Of a stretch of DNA of 64,000 nt, positions 35,709 to 44,431 are shown in pieces. The position numbers and the translations under genes are program-made. Source of the stretch: Nocardia rhamnosiphila NBRC 108938 (lineage in GTDB: Bacteria; Actinomycetota; Actinomycetes; Mycobacteriales; Mycobacteriaceae). How positions within the stretch are numbered: position 1 is the stretch's first letter; each line of letters begins with the position of its first letter. The stretch lies in contig NZ_JOAJ01000005.1 in the NCBI RefSeq assembly GCF_000720425.1, positions 124,001-188,000 on the forward strand. The letters are read 5' to 3'. The notes under the pieces were generated by a model, which had not been told where the DNA came from, searched no databases, and saw nothing but the letters and a program-made list of their open reading frames with translations.

Positions 35709-35785
35709 GGCCCTGTGGCGCAGTTGGTTAGCGCGCCGCCCTGTCACGGCGGAGGTCGCGGGTTCGAGTCCCGTCAGGGTCGCCA
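35709..35785 (+). tRNA. tRNA-Asp (GUC)
   Basis: Acceptor GGCCCTG pairs with CAGGGTC, the anticodon loop CTGTCAC gives GUC, and the T-arm is CGGGTTCGAGTCCCG. Discriminator G is followed by an encoded CCA. Confidence 0.96.
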
Positions 35786-35840
35786 ATGGATGCCGGAGCA
35801 ATCCGGCTTCCATCGGATGGCATTCGTTCCGGGTGCCTGC

Positions 35841-35914
35841 GGCCAGGTAGCTCAGTTGGTACGAGCGTTCGCCTGAAAAGCGAAAGGTCGCCGGTTCGAT
35901 CCCGGCCCTGGCCA
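35841..35914 (+). tRNA. tRNA-Phe (GAA)
   Basis: Acceptor GGCCAGG pairs with CCTGGCC, the anticodon loop CTGAAAA gives GAA, and the T-arm is CCGGTTCGATCCCGG. The CCA end is not encoded. It forms a cluster with tRNA-Glu and tRNA-Asp. Confidence 0.95.
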
Positions 35915-35918
35915 CAAT

Positions 35919-35950
35919 CAACCCCCTGATCACCACGATCGGGGGGTTTC
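35919..35950 (+). terminator. Terminator of the tRNA cluster
   Basis: AACCCCCTGATC and GATCGGGGGGTT form a stem with a 5-nt loop, followed by TTTC, directly after tRNA-Phe. Confidence 0.85.
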
Positions 35951-35988
35951 TGCTGTTTCGGATCCCGGCCGGGTGGAATGCTGTGACC

Positions 35989-36171
35989 ATGGCCGAACGG
36001 TGGTATTACTGCTTGAAGCATCAGCGCGCCGAACGTGGGCGCCAGTGCTGGTTCCGGGACCGTATGGGGCCGTATCCGGATCAGGCCACGGCCGAACGCG
36101 CGCTCGAGATCGTGCGGCAGCGCAATGCCACGCAGGACGCGGCGGATCGGGCGTATCGCGAGGGGGACTGA
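35989..36171 (+). CDS. Small conserved actinobacterial protein
   Basis: The 60-residue protein MAERWYYCLKHQRAERGRQC... matches a short family common in actinobacteria that shares WYYCLKH, a second cysteine, DRxGPYP and an ALE-x-VxxRN helix (here ALEIVRQRNATQD). Two cysteines and a histidine could bind metal, but this is not established. Function unknown. GTG 35983 is an alternative start two codons earlier. Confidence 0.8.
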   Translation: MAERWYYCLKHQRAERGRQCWFRDRMGPYPDQATAERALEIVRQRNATQDAADRAYREGD

Positions 36172-36334
36172 TTCGCCCGAGAAGTGCCGTCGGCCCCGCT
36201 CGGCGGCGCTATCACCGGTGCGCTGCATTCCCGGGTGGGCGGTTGGGCTACCGTTCACGGGTAATTCGTAGCGACGCTCGCGGCCTGCTGTACCCGGCCG
36301 CCGGGCGAGACCAGGTGAGCAGGGAGGGCGACCC

Positions 36335-37054
36335 TTGAGGGTTACCGTTGTTGTGCCGACCTACAACGAGCGGGACAATCTGCCGGTAGCGGTGGAGCGT
36401 TTGACCGCGCTACCCGTGCCCGGCCTGCACGTACTGGTAGTCGACGACAACTCCCCGGACGGCACCGGTGAAGTGGCGGAGAAGCTGGCCGCGGACCTGC
36501 CCGACGTCGTGTCGGTACTGCACCGTACGGAGAAGGACGGGCTGGGCCGGGCCTACATCGCCGGCATCACCCGCGCCCTCGAGGAGGGCGCGGATGTGGT
36601 GATCCAGATGGACGCCGATCTGTCCCATCCCGCCGAGGTGATCCCCGCCATGCTGGAGGAGCTGGACCGGCCGGGTATCGGAGTAGTGCTCGGGTCCCGC
36701 TATGTGCCCGGCGGTTCCACCGCGGCGGAATGGAAGTGGTACCGCAAGGCACTCTCGGCATGGGCCAATTTCTACGTCAATGCCATCCTGCGGCTCGGGA
36801 TCAAGGACGCCACCGCCGGTTTCAAGGCGTGGGAGGCCGATACGCTGCGTGCCATCGAGGTCGGCGCGATCCGCAGCAACGGCTACTCCTTCCAGGTGGA
36901 GATGAACTACCGGGCCAAGCAGCAGGGCATCGGTATCGCCGAGGTACCCATCCGCTTCGAGGAGCGGACCCTCGGAGCTTCCAAGATGAGCCTCAAGGTG
37001 CAGCTGGAATCGGCGCTGATGCCGTGGAAGCTGCTTCTCGGCCGCGCCCTCTGA
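36335..37054 (+). CDS. ppm: Polyprenol monophosphomannose synthase
   Basis: This GT2 glycosyltransferase makes polyprenyl-phosphomannose from GDP-mannose, the donor for periplasmic mannosylation of lipoglycans and proteins. The 239-residue protein has VVVPTYNERDNLP, the nucleotide site VDDNSPDGTGE, the metal motif MDADLSHP and GSRYVPGGS. It corresponds to the catalytic D2 domain of M. tuberculosis Ppm1, here without the fused acyltransferase domain and without membrane segments. A TTG start is chosen because AGGGAGG lies 7 nt upstream. Confidence 0.92.
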   Translation: MRVTVVVPTYNERDNLPVAVERLTALPVPGLHVLVVDDNSPDGTGEVAEKLAADLPDVVSVLHRTEKDGLGRAYIAGITRALEEGADVVIQMDADLSHPAEVIPAMLEELDRPGIGVVLGSRYVPGGSTAAEWKWYRKALSAWANFYVNAILRLGIKDATAGFKAWEADTLRAIEVGAIRSNGYSFQVEMNYRAKQQGIGIAEVPIRFEERTLGASKMSLKVQLESALMPWKLLLGRAL

Positions 37055-37060
37055 CACCGT

Positions 37061-38515
37061 TCAGCGCGGCCAGTCGCGCAGTGTGTCGAGATAGCGCTGC
37101 CGGACCTCGGCGACTTTCTCGTCCAGTTCGGATGGGTCCTGTGTGTCCACCGCGATCGGCGGCAGGATCGCCACCTCGACCACACCGGGCCGCGCGATCA
37201 TCGAATCCCGTCGGCCGACCTCGGCGGCATTGCGGATCACCACCGGGATCACCGGCACCCCCGCCTGCCGGGCCATGTGGAAGGCGCCCTTCTTGAACCT
37301 GCCGGGCTGCGCGGTATAGGAACGGGTGCCCTCCGGGGCGATCGCGACGGACAGACCGCCGCGCAGGGTATCCACCACCGGGGCCAGCGAGGCCTTGGCG
37401 AGGTCGGTATTCGAACGGTCGATGAAGGTGACGCCGACGAACCGCATGAGCGGGCCGAAAATGGGATGCCGGATGAGTTCCTTCTTACCGACGCCGGTGA
37501 CGTGCCCGCCGAGCACCGCGGGCACGATGAGCACGTCGAACTGGCTCTGATGGTTGAACAGGAAGACCGCGGGCCGCGGGTGGCGGGCATGCTCCGCGCC
37601 GGTGACGCGGAGCCGGATCCCGCACAGGCGCAGCGGCCAGGCGGTGCCGTATTTCATGAGGGCGTCGGCCATGGCCCGCCGGTCGCGGGTGTAGGACTTG
37701 CGCAGTACCCCGTACAGGGCTCCGCCGAGCAGGGCGAAAAGCCCCAGCACGGTCCGCAGATAGTCGGCCGGGCGCGGCGCGGTCCGCGGGCCCACCGCGA
37801 GTGCGGCCCAGCCGTACTCGGCTGCGGTGGCCGCGAGCACGGGGTCGGGCGCGATCGGCACCCGCGTGCCGCCGCGGGACAACAGCGGGAGATCGCTCGC
37901 GCTGCCGCTGTAGACATAGGAGCGCGTGAGGTCGACCTCGTGGGCGGCCGCGAATTCCGACACCGCCTCGGCCTTCTCGGGGCCGTAACGCACTTCACCC
38001 TCGATGAGCCCTGTCAGCCGGCCGCCGGACACCGCCGCCCGGCTGCCGAGCACCTGGGGGATACCGAGCGCGGCGGCCGCGGGACGTAACTGGAATTCCG
38101 CCGCGTCCCCGGTCAACACCACGGTATGCCCGGCCGCGATATGTTCCTGCACCAAGCGCAGCAGCTCGGGGCGCAACCGGTCGTACCAGCCCCGCTTGAA
38201 CAGGCGTTCGCCCAGCGCGGTCAGTTCTTCCGGCGTCCGTCCGGCCGCCGCCCGCACACCGCGCTCGAGCACATCGCCCGCCGAACTCTCGCCGCTGTGC
38301 CGCAACTGGTCGAACAGTGTTTCCAGCAGCTCGCGGTCCGGTCCGCGCCACCGCGGCACGGGCGTGGACCCGAGTTCGGCCAGCGCCGTCAGGTCGAAGA
38401 CAGCGCCGACTCCGGCGCCGCGGGGGCCCGAGCGGATGGCGGCCACCACCGCGTCGACCCCGGACGGCGCGGGGTTTTCGCCGGTGTGCCCGGTGCCCGC
38501 TGCCCGCGTGCTCAT
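37061..38515 (-). CDS. plsC: HAD-like/PlsC acyltransferase fusion
   Basis: The 484-residue protein resembles Rv2483c: an N-terminal HAD phosphatase-like domain (about 36-250), a hydrophobic segment, and a PlsC domain that acylates 1-acylglycerol-3-phosphate. PlsC motifs are intact: NHQSQFDVLI (HX4D), FIDRSN, IAPEGTRS and VPVIPVVI. The HAD nucleophile motif reads FDLTAL instead of DxDxT, and motif IV reads YSGSASDLPLL where YSDS is usual. The phosphatase site therefore looks disabled. The start overlaps the plsB stop by 4 bp, so the two acyltransferases are coupled. Confidence 0.88.
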   Translation of the reverse strand: MSTRAAGTGHTGENPAPSGVDAVVAAIRSGPRGAGVGAVFDLTALAELGSTPVPRWRGPDRELLETLFDQLRHSGESSAGDVLERGVRAAAGRTPEELTALGERLFKRGWYDRLRPELLRLVQEHIAAGHTVVLTGDAAEFQLRPAAAALGIPQVLGSRAAVSGGRLTGLIEGEVRYGPEKAEAVSEFAAAHEVDLTRSYVYSGSASDLPLLSRGGTRVPIAPDPVLAATAAEYGWAALAVGPRTAPRPADYLRTVLGLFALLGGALYGVLRKSYTRDRRAMADALMKYGTAWPLRLCGIRLRVTGAEHARHPRPAVFLFNHQSQFDVLIVPAVLGGHVTGVGKKELIRHPIFGPLMRFVGVTFIDRSNTDLAKASLAPVVDTLRGGLSVAIAPEGTRSYTAQPGRFKKGAFHMARQAGVPVIPVVIRNAAEVGRRDSMIARPGVVEVAILPPIAVDTQDPSELDEKVAEVRQRYLDTLRDWPR

Positions 38516-41001
38516 CGGACCCGTCCGGCCGGGAGATTGGACGGGTCGAGGGTGGCGGCCCGGGAGATCCGGAAGCCGATGGTGCGCAGGCGCTCGGCGA
38601 ACTCGGCACGCCGGGCGGCGAGTTCGGCCACCGAATCCGCCGATTCCGGGTCCGCGGGTTCGAGCAGCCCCCGATTGGCGGCCAGTTTCAGCGCACTGCC
38701 GAAGAGTTCGGTGGAAACCGACTCCGTACTGTGCAGCCGCTGCTGCAACAGCATCTGCCTGCCGACCGAGACGCATTCGTCGACGAACTCTTTGCGGTCG
38801 ACCCGCGCGGCCGGATCCCGGGCGGCCAATCGTTCGGCCACCACCAGCTGCGCATCGAAGAACGAGCGCAGTACCCGGTGGGCCATCATGAAACCGGTGC
38901 CGGTGAGTGCGGCCAGGATCTCACTGCCGAGTGTGTCGCGCGACCGCGACCGCCAGCGCGGGTCGATCAGCAACACCTCCGCGGTGATGCGCTCGGCGAA
39001 TTCGGTCCGGTCCGGGAAGAAGAACTCGAATTTCAGCAGGTCCCGCAGCCGATAGGCCTCTTCCCAGCCGATATCCAGGGCGTCGGCGTCCGGCCCGACG
39101 GCGCCCCGGGCCGGATCGTCCGGCGCGGCGTCGACCGCGGCCAGGATCGCCAGCTCGACAATGGCGCGATCGACGAACCAGTGCACCGCGCTGTTGCGGT
39201 AGAACGCGGCTTCCAGGTGGGCGCCCGCCTCGATGGAGTACACCGGCTCGACCCCGCCGCGATAGACGGTGACCACCTTCGCGAGCGACAACTGCTCGAG
39301 GACCACGGCCAGGCTCTGTTCGTCACGTAGCTTCGCGATCTCGCCGCACGGCAGGTCCCGCTGTTCGATGTAGTCCAGCACCGGGGCGAGTACCTCGCAG
39401 ACCTCGGCCCTGGTGAGTGCCCGCTGGTGGACACCCAGCAGGACCAATGTGACCAGGGCGTTGACGGTGATCGGGGTGACCGAGTTGATACCCACGGCGA
39501 CATCGAACGCGAGCCGCTGTACCGCCAGGCGTTCTTTTTCGCCGATTTCGTCGTGTGGCCCGTCGGGGTCGGTCCGGGCCCGGCCGGTGGCGTCGGCCGG
39601 GTGTAGCGGGATGGTGACGGGGGTCGCGATCAGCGGATCCCCGTGGGCGGCGAGACGTTCACGCGCCGAGAGCGGGGCCCCGAAGCGGACGTAGACGTGC
39701 CCGGCCGAATGTTGCTGGTTGCGGACATAGCGGGCCAGCCAGGCCAGGCCTTCGGGTTTCTTGCGACCACCCATCTGCTCGTCGGCGATGGCGCCGAGCT
39801 CGTTGAGCCGCTCGTAGGTGATCGAGACCGGGACCAGCAGCGCGTCGGCGATCCGTTCCTGGCGCACGGCCGCGGCCAGATAGTTGAGCAGTCCGTAGCG
39901 GGGCGGGCGTAGCTTTCCGGTGCGGGTGCGGCCGCCCTCGAAGTACCACTCCAGGTTGAACCGCCGCGCCATCAGGTAGCCGAAGTACTCCTCGACCACT
40001 GCCTGATACACCGTGTCGCCACCGAAACTGCGCCGGATGAAAATCGTGCCGGTGCGCCGGGCGATCGGGCCCATCGGCCAGAACCGCAGGTTCGCGCCGC
40101 CCACCACATGGTTGGGCGGGAAATCGTTGCGGGCCAGCACATCACCCAGGACGAAGGCATCCACATAGGACCGGTGGGAGGGCAGGAAGACCAGCGGGTA
40201 GCGCCGGTTGAGGTCGCGCAGGGCGGTGAGCCCGGATTCGTCGCAGTCCACCTTCCAGGTCGACGCGTGGACCGGGCGCATGGCCTGGGTGAACAGATCC
40301 GAGACCGTGCGGCTCTGCGTCGCGACCAGTTCGTTCAGGGCTTTCTCGGCGCGCCGGTGCACCTCGAGCGGATCGGCCCCGCTCTCGTCGGCGATCGATT
40401 CGAGCCGTCGCAGGAATTCCGGCGAGTCCAGTATCTCCTCGGTGACCAGTCGCGGCACCTTGTACCGGTCCCCGATCACGCCGCGTTCCGCGCGTTCGAG
40501 CGCGACCACCGCGGCGCGCACCACCGCGCGGGCGAACGGGTCGGTGGTGCCGGCGTAGTGCAGGGCGGTGGCCTCGGGATTGTTGGCCCGCAGTTCGCTC
40601 AGCCGGGCCGGGCTGCCGGTGAGTACCAGGTGCCGGTCGGGGGACCGTTCGATCAGCCGCCGCTGGGCGAGCCGGTTCGGGCGGCGCGGATTGGTGAGCT
40701 GTGCGAGGTCACCGAAGGTCACCCGCCGGACACCGTCGCGTTCGGGCGGCAGCCACAGCACCCGGACCGGGACCACCAGTGGATCGTCGGCGCGGCCGGT
40801 GAGCCGGTCGGCGATGGCACCGGCGTCCAGGTCGAGCTGGGTGACCGGGGCGCGTACGCCCAGTTCGGCGGCCAGGCCGCCGTCGGCGATCCAGCGCCCG
40901 ATCAGTTCGCGTTCGGCACCCGAAGCCGAATCCACCAGCGCAACCACCGATTCCAGCGGCAGGTCGGAGGTTGCCGGAGCTCCACTGCGGTGCTCGATCA
41001 T
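38512..41001 (-). CDS. plsB: Glycerol-3-phosphate acyltransferase PlsB
   Basis: PlsB acylates the sn-1 position of glycerol-3-phosphate, the first step of phospholipid and triacylglycerol synthesis. The 829-residue protein has the PlsB motifs FLPSHRSYVDAFVL (HX4D), GTIFIRRSFGG, WYFEGGRTRTGKLRPPRYG and VPVSITYERL. It is the counterpart of Rv2482c. The ATG at 41001 follows AGAGGA by 8 nt; a 37-residue Pro/Arg-rich upstream extension is not convincing. The next step in the pathway is encoded by the overlapping plsC. Confidence 0.94.
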   Translation of the reverse strand: MIEHRSGAPATSDLPLESVVALVDSASGAERELIGRWIADGGLAAELGVRAPVTQLDLDAGAIADRLTGRADDPLVVPVRVLWLPPERDGVRRVTFGDLAQLTNPRRPNRLAQRRLIERSPDRHLVLTGSPARLSELRANNPEATALHYAGTTDPFARAVVRAAVVALERAERGVIGDRYKVPRLVTEEILDSPEFLRRLESIADESGADPLEVHRRAEKALNELVATQSRTVSDLFTQAMRPVHASTWKVDCDESGLTALRDLNRRYPLVFLPSHRSYVDAFVLGDVLARNDFPPNHVVGGANLRFWPMGPIARRTGTIFIRRSFGGDTVYQAVVEEYFGYLMARRFNLEWYFEGGRTRTGKLRPPRYGLLNYLAAAVRQERIADALLVPVSITYERLNELGAIADEQMGGRKKPEGLAWLARYVRNQQHSAGHVYVRFGAPLSARERLAAHGDPLIATPVTIPLHPADATGRARTDPDGPHDEIGEKERLAVQRLAFDVAVGINSVTPITVNALVTLVLLGVHQRALTRAEVCEVLAPVLDYIEQRDLPCGEIAKLRDEQSLAVVLEQLSLAKVVTVYRGGVEPVYSIEAGAHLEAAFYRNSAVHWFVDRAIVELAILAAVDAAPDDPARGAVGPDADALDIGWEEAYRLRDLLKFEFFFPDRTEFAERITAEVLLIDPRWRSRSRDTLGSEILAALTGTGFMMAHRVLRSFFDAQLVVAERLAARDPAARVDRKEFVDECVSVGRQMLLQQRLHSTESVSTELFGSALKLAANRGLLEPADPESADSVAELAARRAEFAERLRTIGFRISRAATLDPSNLPAGRVR

Positions 41002-41190
41002 GGTGTGGATCCTCTGCTCGGATGGGGGCGGTCGGCCCCGGCCCGGGCCGGGGCCGCGTGACCGGATCGGCGGGACCCGATCGGTCGTCGGCTCGAAAAT
41101 ACTCCTTGCCAACCACTATGGACGGCTCTTGCGCCGTTGGGGTTGTTTGGCTCGTTTCCGGTCGTTTCCGAGACCTCCCAACGAGAAGAG

Positions 41191-41209
41191 GTAATGCTAA
41201 CCTTACTTC
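41191..41209. promoter_or_regulatory. IdeR/DtxR iron box upstream of salicylate synthase
   Basis: The minus strand reads AAGTAAGGTTAGCATTAC, close to the IdeR consensus TTAGGTTAGGCTAACCTAA. It lies 32 bp before the start codon, placed to repress when iron is sufficient. A second half-like GGTTAGCC lies at 41222-41229. Confidence 0.75.
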
Positions 41210-41240
41210 CGAGTTTGGGTCGGTTAGCCTTGGAGGATCG

Positions 41241-42554
41241 TTGTCGACCACTGACGAACGTTTACGCGCCGAGTATGTGACCGACCCGGCGGCAGCCATG
41301 GCGCGCCTGGCCGCCGAGGACCATTTCGGCGACCATGTGGTCTACGAGCGCGGCGGAGAATGGGTCTTCGCCGCGGACCCGATCGGCAGCGTCGAACTCG
41401 ACGCCGGCGAACTGCGGATCACCTGGGCGGGTGAGACCACGGCCCGTGGCTGGTCCGGCAGCCCGGCCGCGGTGATGAACAGCGTGCTCGCCGAACTGCC
41501 GATGACCGGCCGCAATGCCTACGGGTGGATCGGGTTCGAATTCTGCGCGTGGTCGCTGGGAGCCACCGGGTATCTGGGCCCCGGCACCGCCCTGGTCCAT
41601 CTGATGATTCCGCGCGTCGAGGTGCGGATCGACACCACCGGGGCGGTCTGGATCACCGGAGCCGATCCGGACGAGGCCGCGACTCTCGCCGATACCGTCG
41701 CGAGTTCCCGGGATACCGCGCTCCCGCAACCCCATCCGGTGGATGTGCGGATCGACACCTCCGGCTACCGCGAGCGCGTCGCCGCGGCCGTGGCGGAGAT
41801 CGAGTCCGGGCGGTACCAGAAGGTCATTCTCTCGCGGAAGGTCGAGTTGCCCTTCGCGGTGGACATCCCGGCCACCTACCGGCTCGGCCGAGCGCACAAC
41901 ACCCCCGCTCGCTCCTTCCTGCTGAACCTGGGCGGATTGGAGGCCGCCGGGTTCAGCCCGGAACTGGTGCTCTCGGTGGACGACGACCGGACGGTCAGTA
42001 CCGAACCGCTCGCCGGCACCCGCGCCTTCGGGCTGGGGGCCGAGATGGACAGTGCGGCGCGCGCGGAGCTGGTCTCCGATCCGAAGGAGATCGTCGAACA
42101 CGCCCTCTCCGTACAGACCTGCTTCGCCGAGATCGGTACGGTCGCCGAACCCGGCACCACGTCGGTCTCGGATTTCATGGCGGTGCGCGAACGCGGCAGT
42201 GTGCAACACCTGGCCTCCACCGTCCGGGGGCGCCTCGCGGCCGGCCGTACGGCCTGGGACGCGCTGGACGCCATCTTCCCTTCGGTGACCGCCTCGGGTA
42301 TTCCGAAGCGGCCGGGGGTCGATTCGGTCTTCCGGCACGACCGTCCGCGTGGTCTGTACTCCGGTGCGGTGCTCATGGTTTCGCCGACCGGCGCATTGGA
42401 GGCCGCGCTGGTGCTGCGTGCGGTGTACCAGACCGGTGCCGGTGCGTGGTTGCGCGCGGGAGCCGGGGTGGTCGCGCAGTCGCGGCCCGAACGGGAGTTC
42501 GAGGAGACCTGCGAGAAGCTGGGCAGCGTGGCGCCCTATGTGGTGAGGGCGTAG
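41241..42554 (+). CDS. Salicylate synthase (MbtI/Irp9-like)
   Basis: This 437-residue chorismate-using enzyme forms salicylate via isochorismate, as MbtI does for mycobactin and NbtS for nocobactin. Family motifs include the lysine segment SGRYQKVILSRKVELPF, GGLEAAGFSPELVLSV with the general-acid Glu, PLAGTRAFG, SDPKEIVEH, and SVTASGIPKRPGVD near the end. The TTG at 41241 has GGAGG only 4 nt away, a short spacing that leaves the start somewhat open. It converges with the aryl-AMP ligase; both have iron boxes. Anthranilate or isochorismate synthase is less likely given the MbtI-like C-terminus. Confidence 0.9.
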   Translation: MSTTDERLRAEYVTDPAAAMARLAAEDHFGDHVVYERGGEWVFAADPIGSVELDAGELRITWAGETTARGWSGSPAAVMNSVLAELPMTGRNAYGWIGFEFCAWSLGATGYLGPGTALVHLMIPRVEVRIDTTGAVWITGADPDEAATLADTVASSRDTALPQPHPVDVRIDTSGYRERVAAAVAEIESGRYQKVILSRKVELPFAVDIPATYRLGRAHNTPARSFLLNLGGLEAAGFSPELVLSVDDDRTVSTEPLAGTRAFGLGAEMDSAARAELVSDPKEIVEHALSVQTCFAEIGTVAEPGTTSVSDFMAVRERGSVQHLASTVRGRLAAGRTAWDALDAIFPSVTASGIPKRPGVDSVFRHDRPRGLYSGAVLMVSPTGALEAALVLRAVYQTGAGAWLRAGAGVVAQSRPEREFEETCEKLGSVAPYVVRA

Positions 42555-42574
42555 GGCACCCGGTCGGCCGGTGC

Positions 42575-42611
42575 GGAGACGGTCGCGGGCCCGGCGGCCC
42601 GGACCGTCTCC
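42575..42611. terminator. Terminator between the convergent siderophore genes
   Basis: GGAGACGGTC and GACCGTCTCC form a perfect 10-bp stem with a GC-rich loop in the 61-bp gap. Confidence 0.75.
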
Positions 42612-42615
42612 CGAC

Positions 42616-44238
42616 CTACTCCTGGGCGCGCAGGGCCTTCTTGTCGATCTTGCCCACCGCGGTCAGCGGCAGGGTGTCCGCGCGGCGCAGGAGGTCCGGG
42701 AGTTTGTAGGTCGCCAGACCGCGCTCGGTGAGGAACTCCTTGATCTCGGCCAGGGTGGGCATATCACCGGTGACGACCAGTACCGCGCAGACCTTTTCGC
42801 CGAGTCCGGGATCGGGCAGGCCGACCGCGGCCGCGTGCCGGACGGCGGGGTGGGCGAGCAGATGCTCCTCTAGTTCGTCACAGGAGACGTTCTCCCCGCC
42901 CCGGTTGATCACGTCCTTGATCCGGCCCGACACCACCAGGTGCCCACTGGGCAGTTGCCGCACCAGATCGCCGCTGCGGTAGTAACCGTCGGCAGTGAAG
43001 GCGCGGGCATTGTGTTCGGGGGCGCGGTAATAACCGCGCAGGGTGTACGGGCCGCGGGTGAGCAGTTCGCCCTCCGCGCCCGGTGTGACGTCCTTGCCGT
43101 CCTCATCGACCACTCTGATCTCGTCGGCCGGGCACAGCGGGCGGCCCTGGGTGGTGCAGACGATCTCCGGATCGTCGTCGAGTCTGGTGAAATTCAGCAG
43201 CCCCTCGGCCATACCGAAGACCTGTTGCAGTGTCACCCGGAGCGCGGGCGCCACTTCGCGGGCGTTCACCTCGGCCAGTTTCGCGCCCCCGACCTGTAGC
43301 AGCCGCAGGGAGGAGATATCGGCGTCCTCCCATTCCACCGCGGCCGACCACAATTGCGCCAGCGGCGGCACCACCGCGGTGACGGTGACGCGATGGCGTT
43401 CGATCGCCGCGAAGGCGCTCTCCGGGCTCGGATCGGTGACGAAGGCCAATGCGCCCCCGGTCGCCACCGTGCCCAGGATGCCCGGACAGGCCAGCGGGAA
43501 GTTGTGCGCGGCGGGCAGGGCGGCCAGATAGACGTCCCGGTCGCCGAGTGCACAGACGGCGGCGCTCGCGGTGGCGTTGTAGACGTAGTCGTCGTGGGTG
43601 CGGGCGATGAGTTTGGGAAGTCCGGTGGTGCCGCCGGAGACCAGCATGAGCGCGATATCGGCGGGGTCGATCGCGGGCAGCGATCCGGTGTCGCGGGCGA
43701 TGGACATCAACTCGGTGAATTCGCCGGCCGCACCGGCGACCAGGACATGGCGCAACGATTCGACGGTGGTCAGCAGGGTGGCGGCCAGTGGCCGGTAGTC
43801 GAAATCACCCTGGCGGTCGGCGACCAGATACGCGACCGCGCCGGAGAGACCGGCCAGGTGTTCGATCTCGGCCCGGCGGTGCGCGGGCAAGGTGAGCACC
43901 GGAATGATGCCGGCGCGCAACAAACCGAACAGTGCGATCGCGAATTCGGGGGTGTTGAGCAGTTGAACGATCACCCGGTCGCCGGGTGCGATCCCGAGGG
44001 CAAGGAACCCGTAGGCCATCCGGTCGGCTTCCGCGTCCAGTTCGGCGTAGGTGAGCGGCCGGTCGCCGAGCAGTGCCGGACGCTCCGGGCTACGGCGCGC
44101 GGTACCGCGGAGTAGATCGCCCACGGTGGTGCCGGTCCAGTAGCCGGCGGCACGGTAGGTCTCGGCCACGTCTTCGGGGAAGGGAACATAACCGTCACGG
44201 TGGGTGCCGGCGGCGGTGGAAGTCACGATATGCCTCAT
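42616..44238 (-). CDS. Salicyl-AMP ligase (aryl acid adenylating enzyme)
   Basis: The 540-residue enzyme of the EntE/DhbE/MbtA class activates an aryl acid as its adenylate and loads it on a carrier protein for siderophore assembly. Core motifs are LMLVSGGTTGLPKLIARTH, QQVFGMAEGLLNFTRLDD, GYYRSGDLV, GRIKDVINRGGENVS and the catalytic Lys in AVGKIDKKAL. The specificity loop reads AAHNFPLACPG and the second site EGLLN. Cys and Leu at the DhbE Ser240 and Val337 positions are the pattern of salicylate rather than 2,3-dihydroxybenzoate enzymes. That agrees with the salicylate synthase beside it. An IdeR box lies 50 bp upstream of its start. Confidence 0.92.
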   Translation of the reverse strand: MRHIVTSTAAGTHRDGYVPFPEDVAETYRAAGYWTGTTVGDLLRGTARRSPERPALLGDRPLTYAELDAEADRMAYGFLALGIAPGDRVIVQLLNTPEFAIALFGLLRAGIIPVLTLPAHRRAEIEHLAGLSGAVAYLVADRQGDFDYRPLAATLLTTVESLRHVLVAGAAGEFTELMSIARDTGSLPAIDPADIALMLVSGGTTGLPKLIARTHDDYVYNATASAAVCALGDRDVYLAALPAAHNFPLACPGILGTVATGGALAFVTDPSPESAFAAIERHRVTVTAVVPPLAQLWSAAVEWEDADISSLRLLQVGGAKLAEVNAREVAPALRVTLQQVFGMAEGLLNFTRLDDDPEIVCTTQGRPLCPADEIRVVDEDGKDVTPGAEGELLTRGPYTLRGYYRAPEHNARAFTADGYYRSGDLVRQLPSGHLVVSGRIKDVINRGGENVSCDELEEHLLAHPAVRHAAAVGLPDPGLGEKVCAVLVVTGDMPTLAEIKEFLTERGLATYKLPDLLRRADTLPLTAVGKIDKKALRAQE

Positions 44239-44287
44239 CGGGAAAACAGGGACTCGAAAGCGTGTGCGGCGCGTTTCCGGTCCGTTG

Positions 44288-44306
44288 ATAGGTTAGGCAA
44301 CCCTAT
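44288..44306. promoter_or_regulatory. IdeR/DtxR iron box upstream of the salicyl-AMP ligase
   Basis: ATAGGTTAGGCAACCCTAT matches the consensus TTAGGTTAGGCTAACCTAA at most positions, including the GGTTAGGC core. It lies 50 bp before the ligase start on the minus strand. Confidence 0.85.
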
Positions 44307-44431
44307 ATCTTTTGAAAAGGGCGTGTCTCTTCCGTGCAGGTCCCGGCGGTGAGCGAGAGACCCGGATGCCGTGCGGGATACCCGGTCCGTCGCGCCCGGT
44401 GCACATCCCCGTCGCGCATTAGACTCGCCCC

